A stretch of DNA of 64,000 nt from Chromera velia (Eukaryota; Sar; Chromeraceae), in the NCBI GenBank assembly GCA_018398765.1, contig JAHBMJ010002020.1, positions 17,501 to 81,500 of the forward strand, given 5' to 3'. Below are positions 25,801 to 35,728 of the stretch, piece by piece. A model generated the notes under the pieces. It did not search any database and was not told the origin of the DNA. It was given only the letters and a program-made list of their open reading frames with translations. Position 1 is the first letter of the stretch. Every line of letters starts with the position of its first letter. The translations under genes and the position numbers were made by a program.

Positions 25801-28800
25801 GGCCTCGTTAGCTTTCGAAAACCCCAGATAGAGTCTCCACTTCTCTCCCACCTCGTGAGAAAGCGGAACCTTCTCTGATCGATCGGGGTCAAACGAAACA
25901 CAAAGCCATCAAAGGGACATACGGACGGACCAGAACGGAAAGAGAGAGCAACGGGAGAAGCTAGGGCTGCGAGAAAGCAAGCTTGTCGACTCAAATCAGA
26001 AGCCGCCAGCCAGTTAATTGCACGGGTCACCCATCGATGCAAGAGAAGAAGAGAGATACAGCAGGAGAGATGCACACAATAAAAAGAGGCCCCTGTACCT
26101 TGCCTTGCACCGTCCATGTTCGGCTAATCACTTTACGCCAAATGGGGTGGGTTGCACTCTACCTTCTGACATTCTAGGGGAAGAACGAAAGAAGGAAAGA
26201 AAGCCAGCCAAACAAGCGGACGGAGAGGAAGGACGGGAGGAGGGAAGAAAAAAAAAAAAAGAAAGAAAAGAAAGAAAAAAAAGAAAGAAAGAAAGAAGAG
26301 AAACAAGGAACCAGTCAGTCACCACCTGAGCAGACACATAGGCCTTCAATGGCCGATGTCCCCTCACGTGAAAGAACCAACACAAAAGAACAAGTCGAAA
26401 CCACAAAGTGAATCAAGAGAGAAGAGAAAAAGACAGACACTCCAGTCGACCAGTCAGTGAATCTAGTGGCCGGTGGCTGAGGAAACAACCACTCGGCCCG
26501 CAGCACAATGCACGTGTGTAAGAAAGTGAAAATGACAAAGAACCATGCAGTACGGAGAAAAATGGAGAACCGTCAAACCCTCACTGACCAACTTCCCTCT
26601 GTTTCTTTTTCCTCCCGCGAAAGCAGCAAAGCCCGTACACGAGAGCACCTTTATGTGTCAACACGTCCATCCAGCACCCACCAATCACTGATCCACAAAT
26701 GGATTTGGTGATATACAGTCAGTCAAGCACGCAGTCGGGCGGTCGGGGGCAAAGAAGAAGGGAAAACAAAAATGTTTCGATCGTTGTCAATCAATCAAAC
26801 AAAAAGGTCCTACAAGGAGGGAAGCAAGGGCCCGACAACCTGCCTAAGGTTCTGCAGTCCTCCATGTCTTGCGTCTTTCTACGCATGTTCGCATTGACCT
26901 GCTCCCATACCCTTCAGAATTTCTCTAGCATTCTCTCGTTGCTTGACTTCCTTCCTTGTGGGCAGATTGAAGCACTTGCTCATCCGGCAACAAGGTCGTC
27001 AGACACAAGAGGATGTACACAAGGTGGACGAAAGGGAGTGGAACACCCAAAGACACAAATGAAAAGAATGTCAAAAGAAACAAAGTAGGAAAGCAAGGAA
27101 AATGTAAAGAAACCAAGTAAAAAAAGAGACTTTCTGGTCTTCTCTCCTCATACAGTCCTCACACAGTTCTCCGGCATCAAACCCTCCATGCTTGTCGTAA
27201 AGACGAGAACTACGTTGACGACGAATCAAACGATTCAGCCATCAACAGTTTCGGCGTAGTGTGTCCAAGCAAAGATATGGCTTTCGACATACTCTTTTAG
27301 AAACTCACACACGGGGGCGAAAGACACATCGGCCAGACGATCAAAACTTCAATGGTTGCCCAACCAAACTTGATCGACAGACTTCAGACAAGCAAACTCA
27401 TTCTCTCTCTCTCTGCCGGCCTGAAGCCATTCAATCAATACCAGTATCTCGAAGTACCAGACAGTTGATGGACACACAGAACAGGCAGGAAGAAAGGGAA
27501 GCTCCTGGTTCTTTCTCCTTCTTCTACGACTCCGCTGGTCCAATTGTCTTCCTTCGATCCTTTCTACCCGGCCTCTGCAGCTAAGCCAACTCACTCACTC
27601 ATTGGAAGAGTCTGGCATAGCCGTCTCTGCCTTCCTTTCCTCCTTTCTTTCTTTCAGTGGGAACGAACATGCTGCATGCATGCATGCAATCCGTATAGAT
27701 AGATACAGGAGCGGACAAGAGTTTGCGGGGTCATACGCTTGGATTGTTGCAGGACAGAAGGACACACGCACGCACGCACACACGACTGCACGGGGAGTGA
27801 CCGGCTCAGGCTGCCAAGGAAGCGTGCGGGAAGGCCGTCAAATAGAAACCTCCCGCATTCAATTCGTTTCTCTCCCATGCAGCTTTGACCAATCATTCCA
27901 ACAACACACACAGTCGGTGCGCGAAACGACTGAGTGTCCAGCTCAGTCCTCACTGTCCATCCGACCCCTTGAGAGAGGAGAGGCAATGAAGACCCCCTCC
28001 TCCCTCTCTCCAAGTCCCCCCTCCCGCCCCCACGAGGGCGAGACGGCGGAACGGGAGCGACAAAAACAAAGGAGCACTCACTCTCCATCGGCTTACGGCT
28101 TCTCCCACATGCCCTACAAGTGCTGATAAAAAAAAAAGAAACGAAAGAACGAAGCAAGTGCAGCAGCTCCAGTGGTCGCCTGTGCAAATACAGTCCCCTC
28201 ACTGCACACATGAAGAGAGCTTCTTGCTTGAATTTCACCCTCCCTTTCTCTTCTTCCTTCTCATCCATCAAATATTCCCTGTCCAAAGTCTCTCTTGCAA
28301 TACACGCTCTTTCCCTTTCGACCCCTTTGAACCCTCTCCTCTCATCCTTTATTTTCCATTCTCTCTTTCTTTCTTTTCTTTTTTCTTGTTTGTTTGCTTC
28401 TCTTGCACCTCGAAAGAAGAAATAAGTTGGGAGGCCTCTCTGCTGGCCTCTGACTTCACTTCCTTCCAGCTTCCTTTTTCTTTCTTTTGCCCCTCCCCGC
28501 GACCTTTCTGGTGTTCTCGGAGGATCGGCAGACGAGCCGTCCTGCGTAATTTCACTCATGAAAGAGAAAAGGGAGAACGAAAGAGTCGCGTCGAAACTCC
28601 GTTCTGTCGATGGATCAAAGTTCAGTCATTCTCTTTCGCAGTCAACCATGCCTGTGTTTCTTTCCATACAGACCCACAACAGCGGCAGACTCCGGACCTC
28701 CACACCCCAGCGAGCACAGGTGAATAATTCACATGGACACACACACCTATGCAAGCACAAAACCATTGACAAAAGAGATCGCGCTGTGAAAGACGCAAAG

Positions 28801-30683
28801 CCCCTTCACCGTTCCCTCTCTTCCTTCCATGGACTCTCTCTCTCCTTTCCTGGCTGGAGAGATTCTTTCGTCTCCCCCTTCCACCTGCCCATCTCTCCTT
28901 TTCTTTCGACCTCAAAAATCAAACCCGCCCGTTCATTCAACTGGAAATATTTATATGTGGCCCCGTTGTCTTCTTTTCAACAAAGCTTGCCCCTCCTAAG
29001 CACGCAGATTTCATTTCCCTTTCCACCTCCTCTTCCGTTATATCCCATTCCATCCCTTTGACGCACGCCTGTCAAGAAGCTTACTTCATCATGCCCCTGT
29101 GCGACGACCGACCCCCTGACTACTTCCTCGACCTGAGGCGTCACTCAGTGCAGAATCAACCGCACCTTTTTTTTTTTTCAAAGTGACGCACGCAGACCCG
29201 GGCACCTGCCGAGCGGCTCACAACCACAATTCAACTACCCGCCCGACACCCACATCCACGCCCACAACCGCGCACCCCTCCATGCAAATTTAAGCTCTGT
29301 CAGTCATTTTCGCCCCGTTTCACCAACACACGAAATTTACACATACGAACGAACGAAAAGGGTAAAGACGGAGCAAGAGAAATGCAGAGAGAGAGAGAGA
29401 GAGAGAGATATGGAACGGCGCAGAGAGAGACAGACGGAAAGAAAGAGAAAAAGGGAAGGGGAGAAGGAAGAAAAGAAGCAAGGAAGCCACCCTGCGCCCC
29501 CCTACTTCTCTTCTTTCCGTGCCACCAGTCGGTTCCCACCTCAAATATATCAGAAGAAGACGCATGCACGCACACGCATGCACACGCACTCACGTATTCA
29601 CACCCTTACATGCACCCACTTTCTGATTTGGATGACTGGTCTCAACCTTCTTCTCTCTCTGTGTCTTCCTCAAACCAAACAGGCCAACATAGAGACGCAG
29701 CCTCCAGCCAACCTTTCCGCACGACAACTTAACCTAGCCGCCGTTGTTTTTTTTTTCGGGCTTTCTTTTTTCCCTTGCTTTCTATCTATGAAAGTTAGGT
29801 GGTCGGTATGGCGGCCATTGATTCCTCTTGATTGATTTGCCTGCCCAGCTCTGCATGTGTCTCCGAGGTTAAATAAAGTCGTCGGAGCATGTGTGTCACG
29901 ACGCATGAAAGAAAGTGAGAGTAAGGAAAGGTGACTGGTTCTCTCCACCACTCTCTGGCGTGCCCATCGGGAGCGTTGACGCACGCAAACAGACAGGAAG
30001 GCAGACAGACTGACTGACAAGACTCAAAACAACAAACGGGGGTGCTCTCTCTCGTCCTTTCTTCGATCCGACCGACCGACCGATCCACCGAGCCATCCGT
30101 CATGCACACGATCAAGCAGACGGCCCAGTTGCAGCCCCTGCCTGCCGATCAATCAACCGAATATGAGAGAGAGAGAAAAGCCACCACCCTCCTTCCATTC
30201 AAACCATCAGTCACTTCTTCTGGGCACGCAAATAGACCGAGTGAGTAAGAAAAAAACCGCTACAGTCACCCTTCTCTCCCCAGACCCCTCCAAAGCTCAC
30301 ATGATGCGGCGAGCGCCTTCCTTCCTGCAATCAAATCAAACAGGAAAAGCAGCACGCTCTAAGTCCATTTCACGTGCACGCATGCAATGATGCACAACCA
30401 GAGAAAAAATGAAGTGGAAACAGGCGGCAAGAACAAGGACCTGAGAAAGACATTGCAAAACGGGGGAACAGACGACAAGGGAGGAGAGGGCCAGGCAAAC
30501 AGAGAAGGGAAGGGAAGGGAAGGGAACGCAAGGGGAGGCAAGAGACGGGAGGGAATGTAGTGGCGGAAAGAGAAGAGAAGATCAGGGAGAGGAGCGACGA
30601 CAAGGAAATGGAAGGGAACAGGGAACGGACTCCGAGACTGACTGCAAGCAAGCGAGTGTGGTCTGTTGTGTCCAATCGTTTCT
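22801..30683. other. Gene desert, about 7.9 kb
   Basis: No supportable gene on either strand. The DNA is rich in CATT, TTCC and CTTT simple sequence, purine tracts (26220-26310), CA tracts (24430-24463) and TGCATGCA palindromes. Overlapping open frames occur on both strands at once and show biased Ser/Arg/Pro or Phe/Ser/Leu composition, as expected from simple sequence. Untranslated exons or non-coding RNAs cannot be excluded. Confidence 0.55.
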
Positions 30684-31319
30684 TCACTCGCTGGTGCTGC
30701 ACTCGCTGATTGGCTCATCCACGTAGTCTGTCAGTATCTCATCGTCTCCTTCCTCCTCTTCGTCGGTGTCGAGGAGGTCGTCCGTGTCATCGCATTCGGG
30801 ACAGAAGAGGCTGAAGTGGAAAGGTCGAGGCTGCGCCAGAGGTCCTCCGGAGGCCTGTAGAATGGCGACAGACGAGTCACCCGGCTCTAGGCAGAGGGCA
30901 TTCAGACAGGAAAGACTGTCACAAGAGGGCACAACAGGCCCCAGAGCTAGGAGGGAAGTTTCTCTGCTGATAAAGTTCGAGGCAAGGGAGGGCGCGTTAA
31001 AGCCTCGAAGAAGAAACTCCTTATGTCTCCTTCGCATCTCCCGAACCTCAGGAGAAACCGCCGCACCGTTCCCTTCCTGAACTGAAGGGGATCGGCTTTC
31101 TTGGCTTTCTCCACTCATACTCTTCCCCTGTTCGGCGACTTCCGTGGTGTTGGAGGTAGAGTTTGAGAGCAAACGCCCTTCAATCAGCGGATTTTTTTGG
31201 GTCGCGTTTTTCTGCTCTCCTTCCTTTGCCACGAGGGTAGCTGCGGGCCCCTCGGCTTGGGCATTTGTTACGGAGAGAGAATCAGAGGAAGAGGAGTCTG
31301 TGCCGTGAGCAGAGATCAT
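30684..31319 (-). CDS. Acidic orphan protein, 211 aa
   Basis: Single-exon reading frame with an ATG at 31319 and a TGA at 30684. No family recognised. The N-terminal half is rich in Ser, Thr, Asn and Glu and looks disordered. A central block (EMRRRHKEFLLRGF followed by a hydrophobic stretch to about residue 150) may be ordered. Near the C-terminus a FCPEC motif precedes a strongly acidic run of Asp/Glu. Acidic tails of this kind occur in nuclear regulators, but no function is claimed. It is transcribed divergently from the PCIF1-like gene, with 448 bp between the two start codons. Confidence 0.55.
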   Translation of the reverse strand: MISAHGTDSSSSDSLSVTNAQAEGPAATLVAKEGEQKNATQKNPLIEGRLLSNSTSNTTEVAEQGKSMSGESQESRSPSVQEGNGAAVSPEVREMRRRHKEFLLRGFNAPSLASNFISRETSLLALGPVVPSCDSLSCLNALCLEPGDSSVAILQASGGPLAQPRPFHFSLFCPECDDTDDLLDTDEEEEGDDEILTDYVDEPISECSTSE

Positions 31320-31767
31320 TTTTTCTTGGGCAACTCGGCGATGTGTCTGTCAACAACAACGAAACCCAACGTCAGCCTGTCCGGCTGAGTGATTTAAGAC
31401 GAAACGGAATTTTCTTCCTTCTCCAGGTGTTTTCTCTCACTGAAGCCAACCTGTTTGATTCAAAGTCACCACACGACTTACGTACGTCGCTGCTGCTTTT
31501 CTCGATTTGGGCAGATGACTGTTAATTCAAGAGGTCAAGTTGCTTCAAAAGGTCTGACAGTCAATTTGAATGAACTGAAATTTCGTGTGCACGAAATTTT
31601 GCATGCACACGAAATTTCGCATGAAATCTTTCGATCGATTGCGCGAAAAAAACGCGACGCGGATCACCCCGGGCATCCCCGGGCGCGCGGGTCGCGCGTC
31701 CGACGCGACGCGTCTGTGAGGCCTCACGCAAAGATCCTGTCTTAATTCATGTTGTCAGGGGCGACAC
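31320..31767. promoter_or_regulatory. Divergent intergenic region between the acidic orphan and the PCIF1-like gene
   Basis: The 448 bp must carry both upstream regions if both start codons are right. Notable are an imperfect palindromic repeat of CACGAAATTT around 31570-31625 and an extremely CG-rich patch at about 31645-31720. No TATA box was identified. Promoter function is inferred from position only. Confidence 0.35.
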
Positions 31768-34104
31768 ATGCTTCCACAGACAGTGCCGTCTACACGACAT
31801 TCGCAGTCGCAGGTGTTTCACAATACCTTTCATTCTTTCGGTTCGTCTAGGTGTTCAAAAGAGAGGAAGAGAGCACACAAGGGAACACTGTGTTGTGGGC
31901 AGTGTAGAAGGGAAAACAACTCTCAGTCTCAACCCCATGTTCAAGAAGAAATGAAGAAATCGGGCGCATCCAAACAACGCCGAAAGGAACGGCAAGATCT
32001 CTGTCCGCAAAGAGAACGTGGGGACTCGCCAGAGATCACCAATGACGTAGCCCTCCCTCTTCCTCATGCTGTCTCCCCAGAACTCAAGCATCCCTCTCCT
32101 GCATTAGAGGCCTCCCGCTTCAGGGCAGTTCGAGATGTCTTTGCGGCTTTCGAGGATACGGCAGGGCAACACATCGGAGGTAGGAAGGTGCACAGGCACT
32201 TCGAGGATTGGTTGTGGAGCAGAAGAGAAGCAGCCAGGGGGAAAGATCAACAAGAAGTGGAAGAAAGGACGGCAGAAAGCACGCAAGAAAGTCTCAGGGC
32301 CAAGGGGAAAACCGATCCCGTCGTTCCCCTTCTGCCCAAGACAACAGAGCCCGACCCCAGCCTGGTCTCCAAACTGGAGGCCACTGGGGTCGCTCATGCA
32401 GAGGCCACCCAGATTGCTTGCTCTCTTGACGGTGCGTGTCGACGTGCATTCAAAAAGTGGGTGAAACCCTTGAAAGCAGCCCATTGCGAAGAGGACTATT
32501 CAGATGTCCCAACGGTTCACCGTGTCACTGACTTCTCCCAGTCTGCACACCCGCCCTCACAGATCGGGTCGCAGTCGAGTGTAGCACAAACTTTTGAGAT
32601 TCGGTTTGAAGACCTTAGATTTCAAATTCATGGTCTCCACCTGTCCCGCCTGTTTGGTCGTTGGAAGACGGCAAGAGAGGAGAATTCTTCTTCCGCCCGC
32701 AACGAGAGTAAGCCGAAAGGAGGACACCCAAAAGGTCTGACGAACAGGGATGCCCGGGAGTTTGTCAGTGCCGTCTTTTGCTTGTTGGCACGGTATGCTG
32801 CGGCAGCGGGAAGTCCGAAAGGGGGGGCTGACCAGGCGGCATGTCCGAACCCAGCCTTTCAAACGATGCAAACGCACTGGAAGGTTACGGCTGAATGCTT
32901 TGCATCTGCTTTCAATTCGCGTCTTCCCTCTTTCTGTTCTGCGTTTCCAGATACCGACCTTCCTTTCGGTAGTTTGGGTTCTTTTTTTGACTTCAAGCCC
33001 CTGGAGGGCTCCTTTGAGGCCAATCCCCCTTTCGTTCCTTCAGTTGTTTCTCAGATGGCAAAACACATGGAATTTCTTTTGTCGAAAGCAGAAAAACGCA
33101 AGAAGGCCCTTTCCTTTCTCGTCGTGCTCCCCTCGTGGGGCTCTTCTGAGAAGAGTGTGGACACAGGAAAGAGGGAGGCATGGGGGGAGGTCAGACACTC
33201 CCGTTTCTGCACGCACTGCGAATCCCTCCCTGCGAACACTCACTGCTTTACCTTGGGTTCCCAGCACACTTCAGGTCAGGTACAGCACTGCAAGGGAGGG
33301 GGGGTCCTGGCAGAATTGCGGCCTGCTGTCACGGGCACAGACCTCATCTGGTTGCAGACACAGGCCGCTGCTGCTCTGTGGCCAGTGACTGCTGGTGCTG
33401 TGAGAGCGCTCGTCGCTTCCTTCGCGTCTCCCCGCATGATCACACAAAGCGGGGGACGGGGGGTGGGTGCAAGTAAGGGAGGAGGGAAAGTAATGGACTC
33501 CGATGGAGAGAAAGAGTCGAAAGAGTGGTTAGCCGCACTGTCTCGTCTTCTCCTCCCCTCAAATTATGAGCAAGAAAAGGGAGATAAAGAAGTAAAAGAG
33601 GAGAAGTTTGCCGGAAGGCCAAGAGACGGGGCAATTCAGGTGTTCAAGGGTGAGAAAGGTGCATCACACGGCGGGGAGGAGGCAGGGTCAAAAAAGAGAA
33701 AAAGGACCAGGGGACCTGAAGAAGAAGAAGGAGGAGAAAAAGAGTTCGTGAAGGCTCGGAAAAGATCGGAAGAGCAAGTAGAACAGGGAAGGTATCGCGG
33801 CAGTTTGAAGGAAAACAAACGGATGAAAGACCCAGAAACAGGGTCTCATTTCTTTTCAGAAAAGAACCAGAATTTGGGCGGGGACAAAAAAAAGAAGCGA
33901 AGAGGGAAGATGGACCTTTCGAGACAAAAGCAAGACCCGAGGTTCATAACGAAAACGGATTCTTTTAAGGAAGAGAGGCGGAAAGGAGGTAGCGTGAATC
34001 CTTTTGCCACGAAGACTTTCGGTCAAAAGAAGTGGACTTCTCCGACAAAACCTCTCAAAAGGGGGTGGAGCAGCGGCAAAAAGGTAAAAGAAAGAAGTCA
34101 ATGA
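31768..34104 (+). CDS. PCIF1: PCIF1/CAPAM-like cap-specific adenosine N6-methyltransferase, 778 aa, intronless
   Basis: The PCIF1 family uses S-adenosylmethionine to make m6Am from 2'-O-methyladenosine next to the mRNA cap. The core is clear: a CSAFPDTD motif, then FGSLGSFFDF, then GSFEANPPF with the catalytic NPPF at residues 419-422, followed by a predicted strand LSFLVVLPSW and later LGSQH, all in the order of human PCIF1. The helical region before it (about residues 110-400) has the family's FEDWL- and ARYAAAAG-like blocks. No WW domain is visible, although animal PCIF1 uses one to bind the RNA polymerase II tail. Instead a Lys/Arg/Glu-rich tail of about 230 residues carries likely nuclear signals such as KKRKRTR and KKKKRRGK. 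The gene has no intron, unlike most neighbours. The ATG at 31768 is the first in frame; the low-complexity first 100 residues make the exact start less certain. Confidence 0.88.
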   Translation: MLPQTVPSTRHSQSQVFHNTFHSFGSSRCSKERKRAHKGTLCCGQCRRENNSQSQPHVQEEMKKSGASKQRRKERQDLCPQRERGDSPEITNDVALPLPHAVSPELKHPSPALEASRFRAVRDVFAAFEDTAGQHIGGRKVHRHFEDWLWSRREAARGKDQQEVEERTAESTQESLRAKGKTDPVVPLLPKTTEPDPSLVSKLEATGVAHAEATQIACSLDGACRRAFKKWVKPLKAAHCEEDYSDVPTVHRVTDFSQSAHPPSQIGSQSSVAQTFEIRFEDLRFQIHGLHLSRLFGRWKTAREENSSSARNESKPKGGHPKGLTNRDAREFVSAVFCLLARYAAAAGSPKGGADQAACPNPAFQTMQTHWKVTAECFASAFNSRLPSFCSAFPDTDLPFGSLGSFFDFKPLEGSFEANPPFVPSVVSQMAKHMEFLLSKAEKRKKALSFLVVLPSWGSSEKSVDTGKREAWGEVRHSRFCTHCESLPANTHCFTLGSQHTSGQVQHCKGGGVLAELRPAVTGTDLIWLQTQAAAALWPVTAGAVRALVASFASPRMITQSGGRGVGASKGGGKVMDSDGEKESKEWLAALSRLLLPSNYEQEKGDKEVKEEKFAGRPRDGAIQVFKGEKGASHGGEEAGSKKRKRTRGPEEEEGGEKEFVKARKRSEEQVEQGRYRGSLKENKRMKDPETGSHFFSEKNQNLGGDKKKKRRGKMDLSRQKQDPRFITKTDSFKEERRKGGSVNPFATKTFGQKKWTSPTKPLKRGWSSGKKVKERSQ

Positions 34105-35728
34105 ACAATTTGAAACAATGATAAATTGTGCTGCATGTTGTGTGTTGTGTGTGTACAGTACGTGGAGCATCTTAGGGATATTTGAATTTCTGTTTATGGA
34201 GCTAGAACTAGAGCTAGAATAACTTAAACTTACATTCTGAAGTTAAATGTAATTCTTCAGATATAAACTTTCGAGTTATGACAGGAAAACTTTATATTTC
34301 TCTGATACTAGCTCTGATAGATCGAGCTTTGAATTGCCTTTAATTCATTAATGAATTTTTAATTGGATTGATTGATTTGTAGAATTATTTACGATAGTTA
34401 ACATGCCCTCTAGGCTCTGGCAGCAATTTAGTGATAATGTAAGTAATCGTTTGAATGATAGTCATTTAAGTGGTGCCCTAGGTGGGCCCAGGTCAAGCAC
34501 TGCCGGTGTCAACTCATTCAATGTTAAGTACAGTTGAAGTAGTAGGGGAAGTACTCTAGCAACTAGTCTAGCAAGTACTATAGGTCAAGTACTGTAGTAA
34601 GTTTTGAAATCACATTCTAAATATGTGTTATAATTACTAGGTTAATTGATCAAAAAATTTAATTTATTCCCGAGATGATCTATAGCGTATCATCTAGGTG
34701 CTACATTGCACTATAAATTTTGAAAAAAAGAAATAAAATCATATTTTTTTAAAAATCTTAAAAGAAACGACTTAAATTAAATGAAGACAAAAAAAAAATC
34801 GCATTAAACTTAGTCTAAAGCCAGGTGCACAAAAAAATCAAAGAAACTAATTGAATGATTTGAATTTCATATATACAAAAAATTTGCTTATATATATATA
34901 AACGAATTTCAAAAAGCAGCCTAGGGAGCCTGAGCAGCAACAATGCAGATTGCAAACTCTGATTTCGTAAAATGCTGCAGCATTGCTGCTCATGCACGTA
35001 ATCAACAGCCTGACCGACAGTCACCGACTTACAAAACTTTTTTGGGGGGGACGCAAAAGCATTCCTCGTCCTATTTGAAGAACTTTCACACACGAGAGAG
35101 TCAGGATAGAAAACCTTCCGATGGATGGTCGCATCTGATGACGTTTCCTCTGTCACTCACCTCACTGGTTATTCATGCTCTCTCTCTTTGTCTCTTTGTC
35201 TCTTTGTCTGTTGTTTGTTCACTTGTCCTGTGCCATTTCCGCCCTTTGTCCTCCTTTTCTCGCTTCCTTCCCTCCCTCTTTCCCTTCCTCCCTCCCTCCC
35301 TCCCTCCCTCCCTCCTTTCTTTCTTTCTTTCTTTTTTTTCCTTCCCTCCTTCTGCCTTGTTTCCTACGCGTTGCCCCACTTATTTCCCAGATCGAATGGA
35401 GGCGAAAGAAGATCTGTCCAACCGATGTCGTTGCCCCTCTCCCCCTTATGTATGTATGATCAGACAGACTGCATCATTGCCCCTCGATCTAGCTGCAACA
35501 TTTCCTTCCTCCATCGCCTCTAGCATGCATGCATGCGCTGCAGGAGCGAGCACGAACATCGACGCGAACAATGCTCTCGATTTGTCATTGACTGATCGTC
35601 CATTAGGCTTCACTCATGTTTGCGCGTCCCTTTCTTCCATCGCCCCGGCATTCAAGGGCAGCATTTTTCTTCTCTTTTTTGTCTTCTCCCTTTTTTCTCA
35701 TGCATCGTCGTGTTTTCTGCTTATCGCA
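34105..35728. other. Intergenic: AT-rich island then pyrimidine-rich DNA
   Basis: About 34110-34930 is AT-rich with direct short repeats (CTAGAACTAGAGCTAG, AGTACTgtAGTA variants) and no coding signal. About 35170-35400 is a TCTT/TCCC pyrimidine tract on the plus strand. TGCATGCATGC occurs at about 35525. No gene supported. Confidence 0.6.

Noticed and set aside
27654-28559. Minus-strand open frame of 301 codons
   Set aside because: The opposite strand is also open over much of it; no conserved motif, biased Arg/Lys/Ser composition, and no splice context. Likely chance in simple-sequence DNA.
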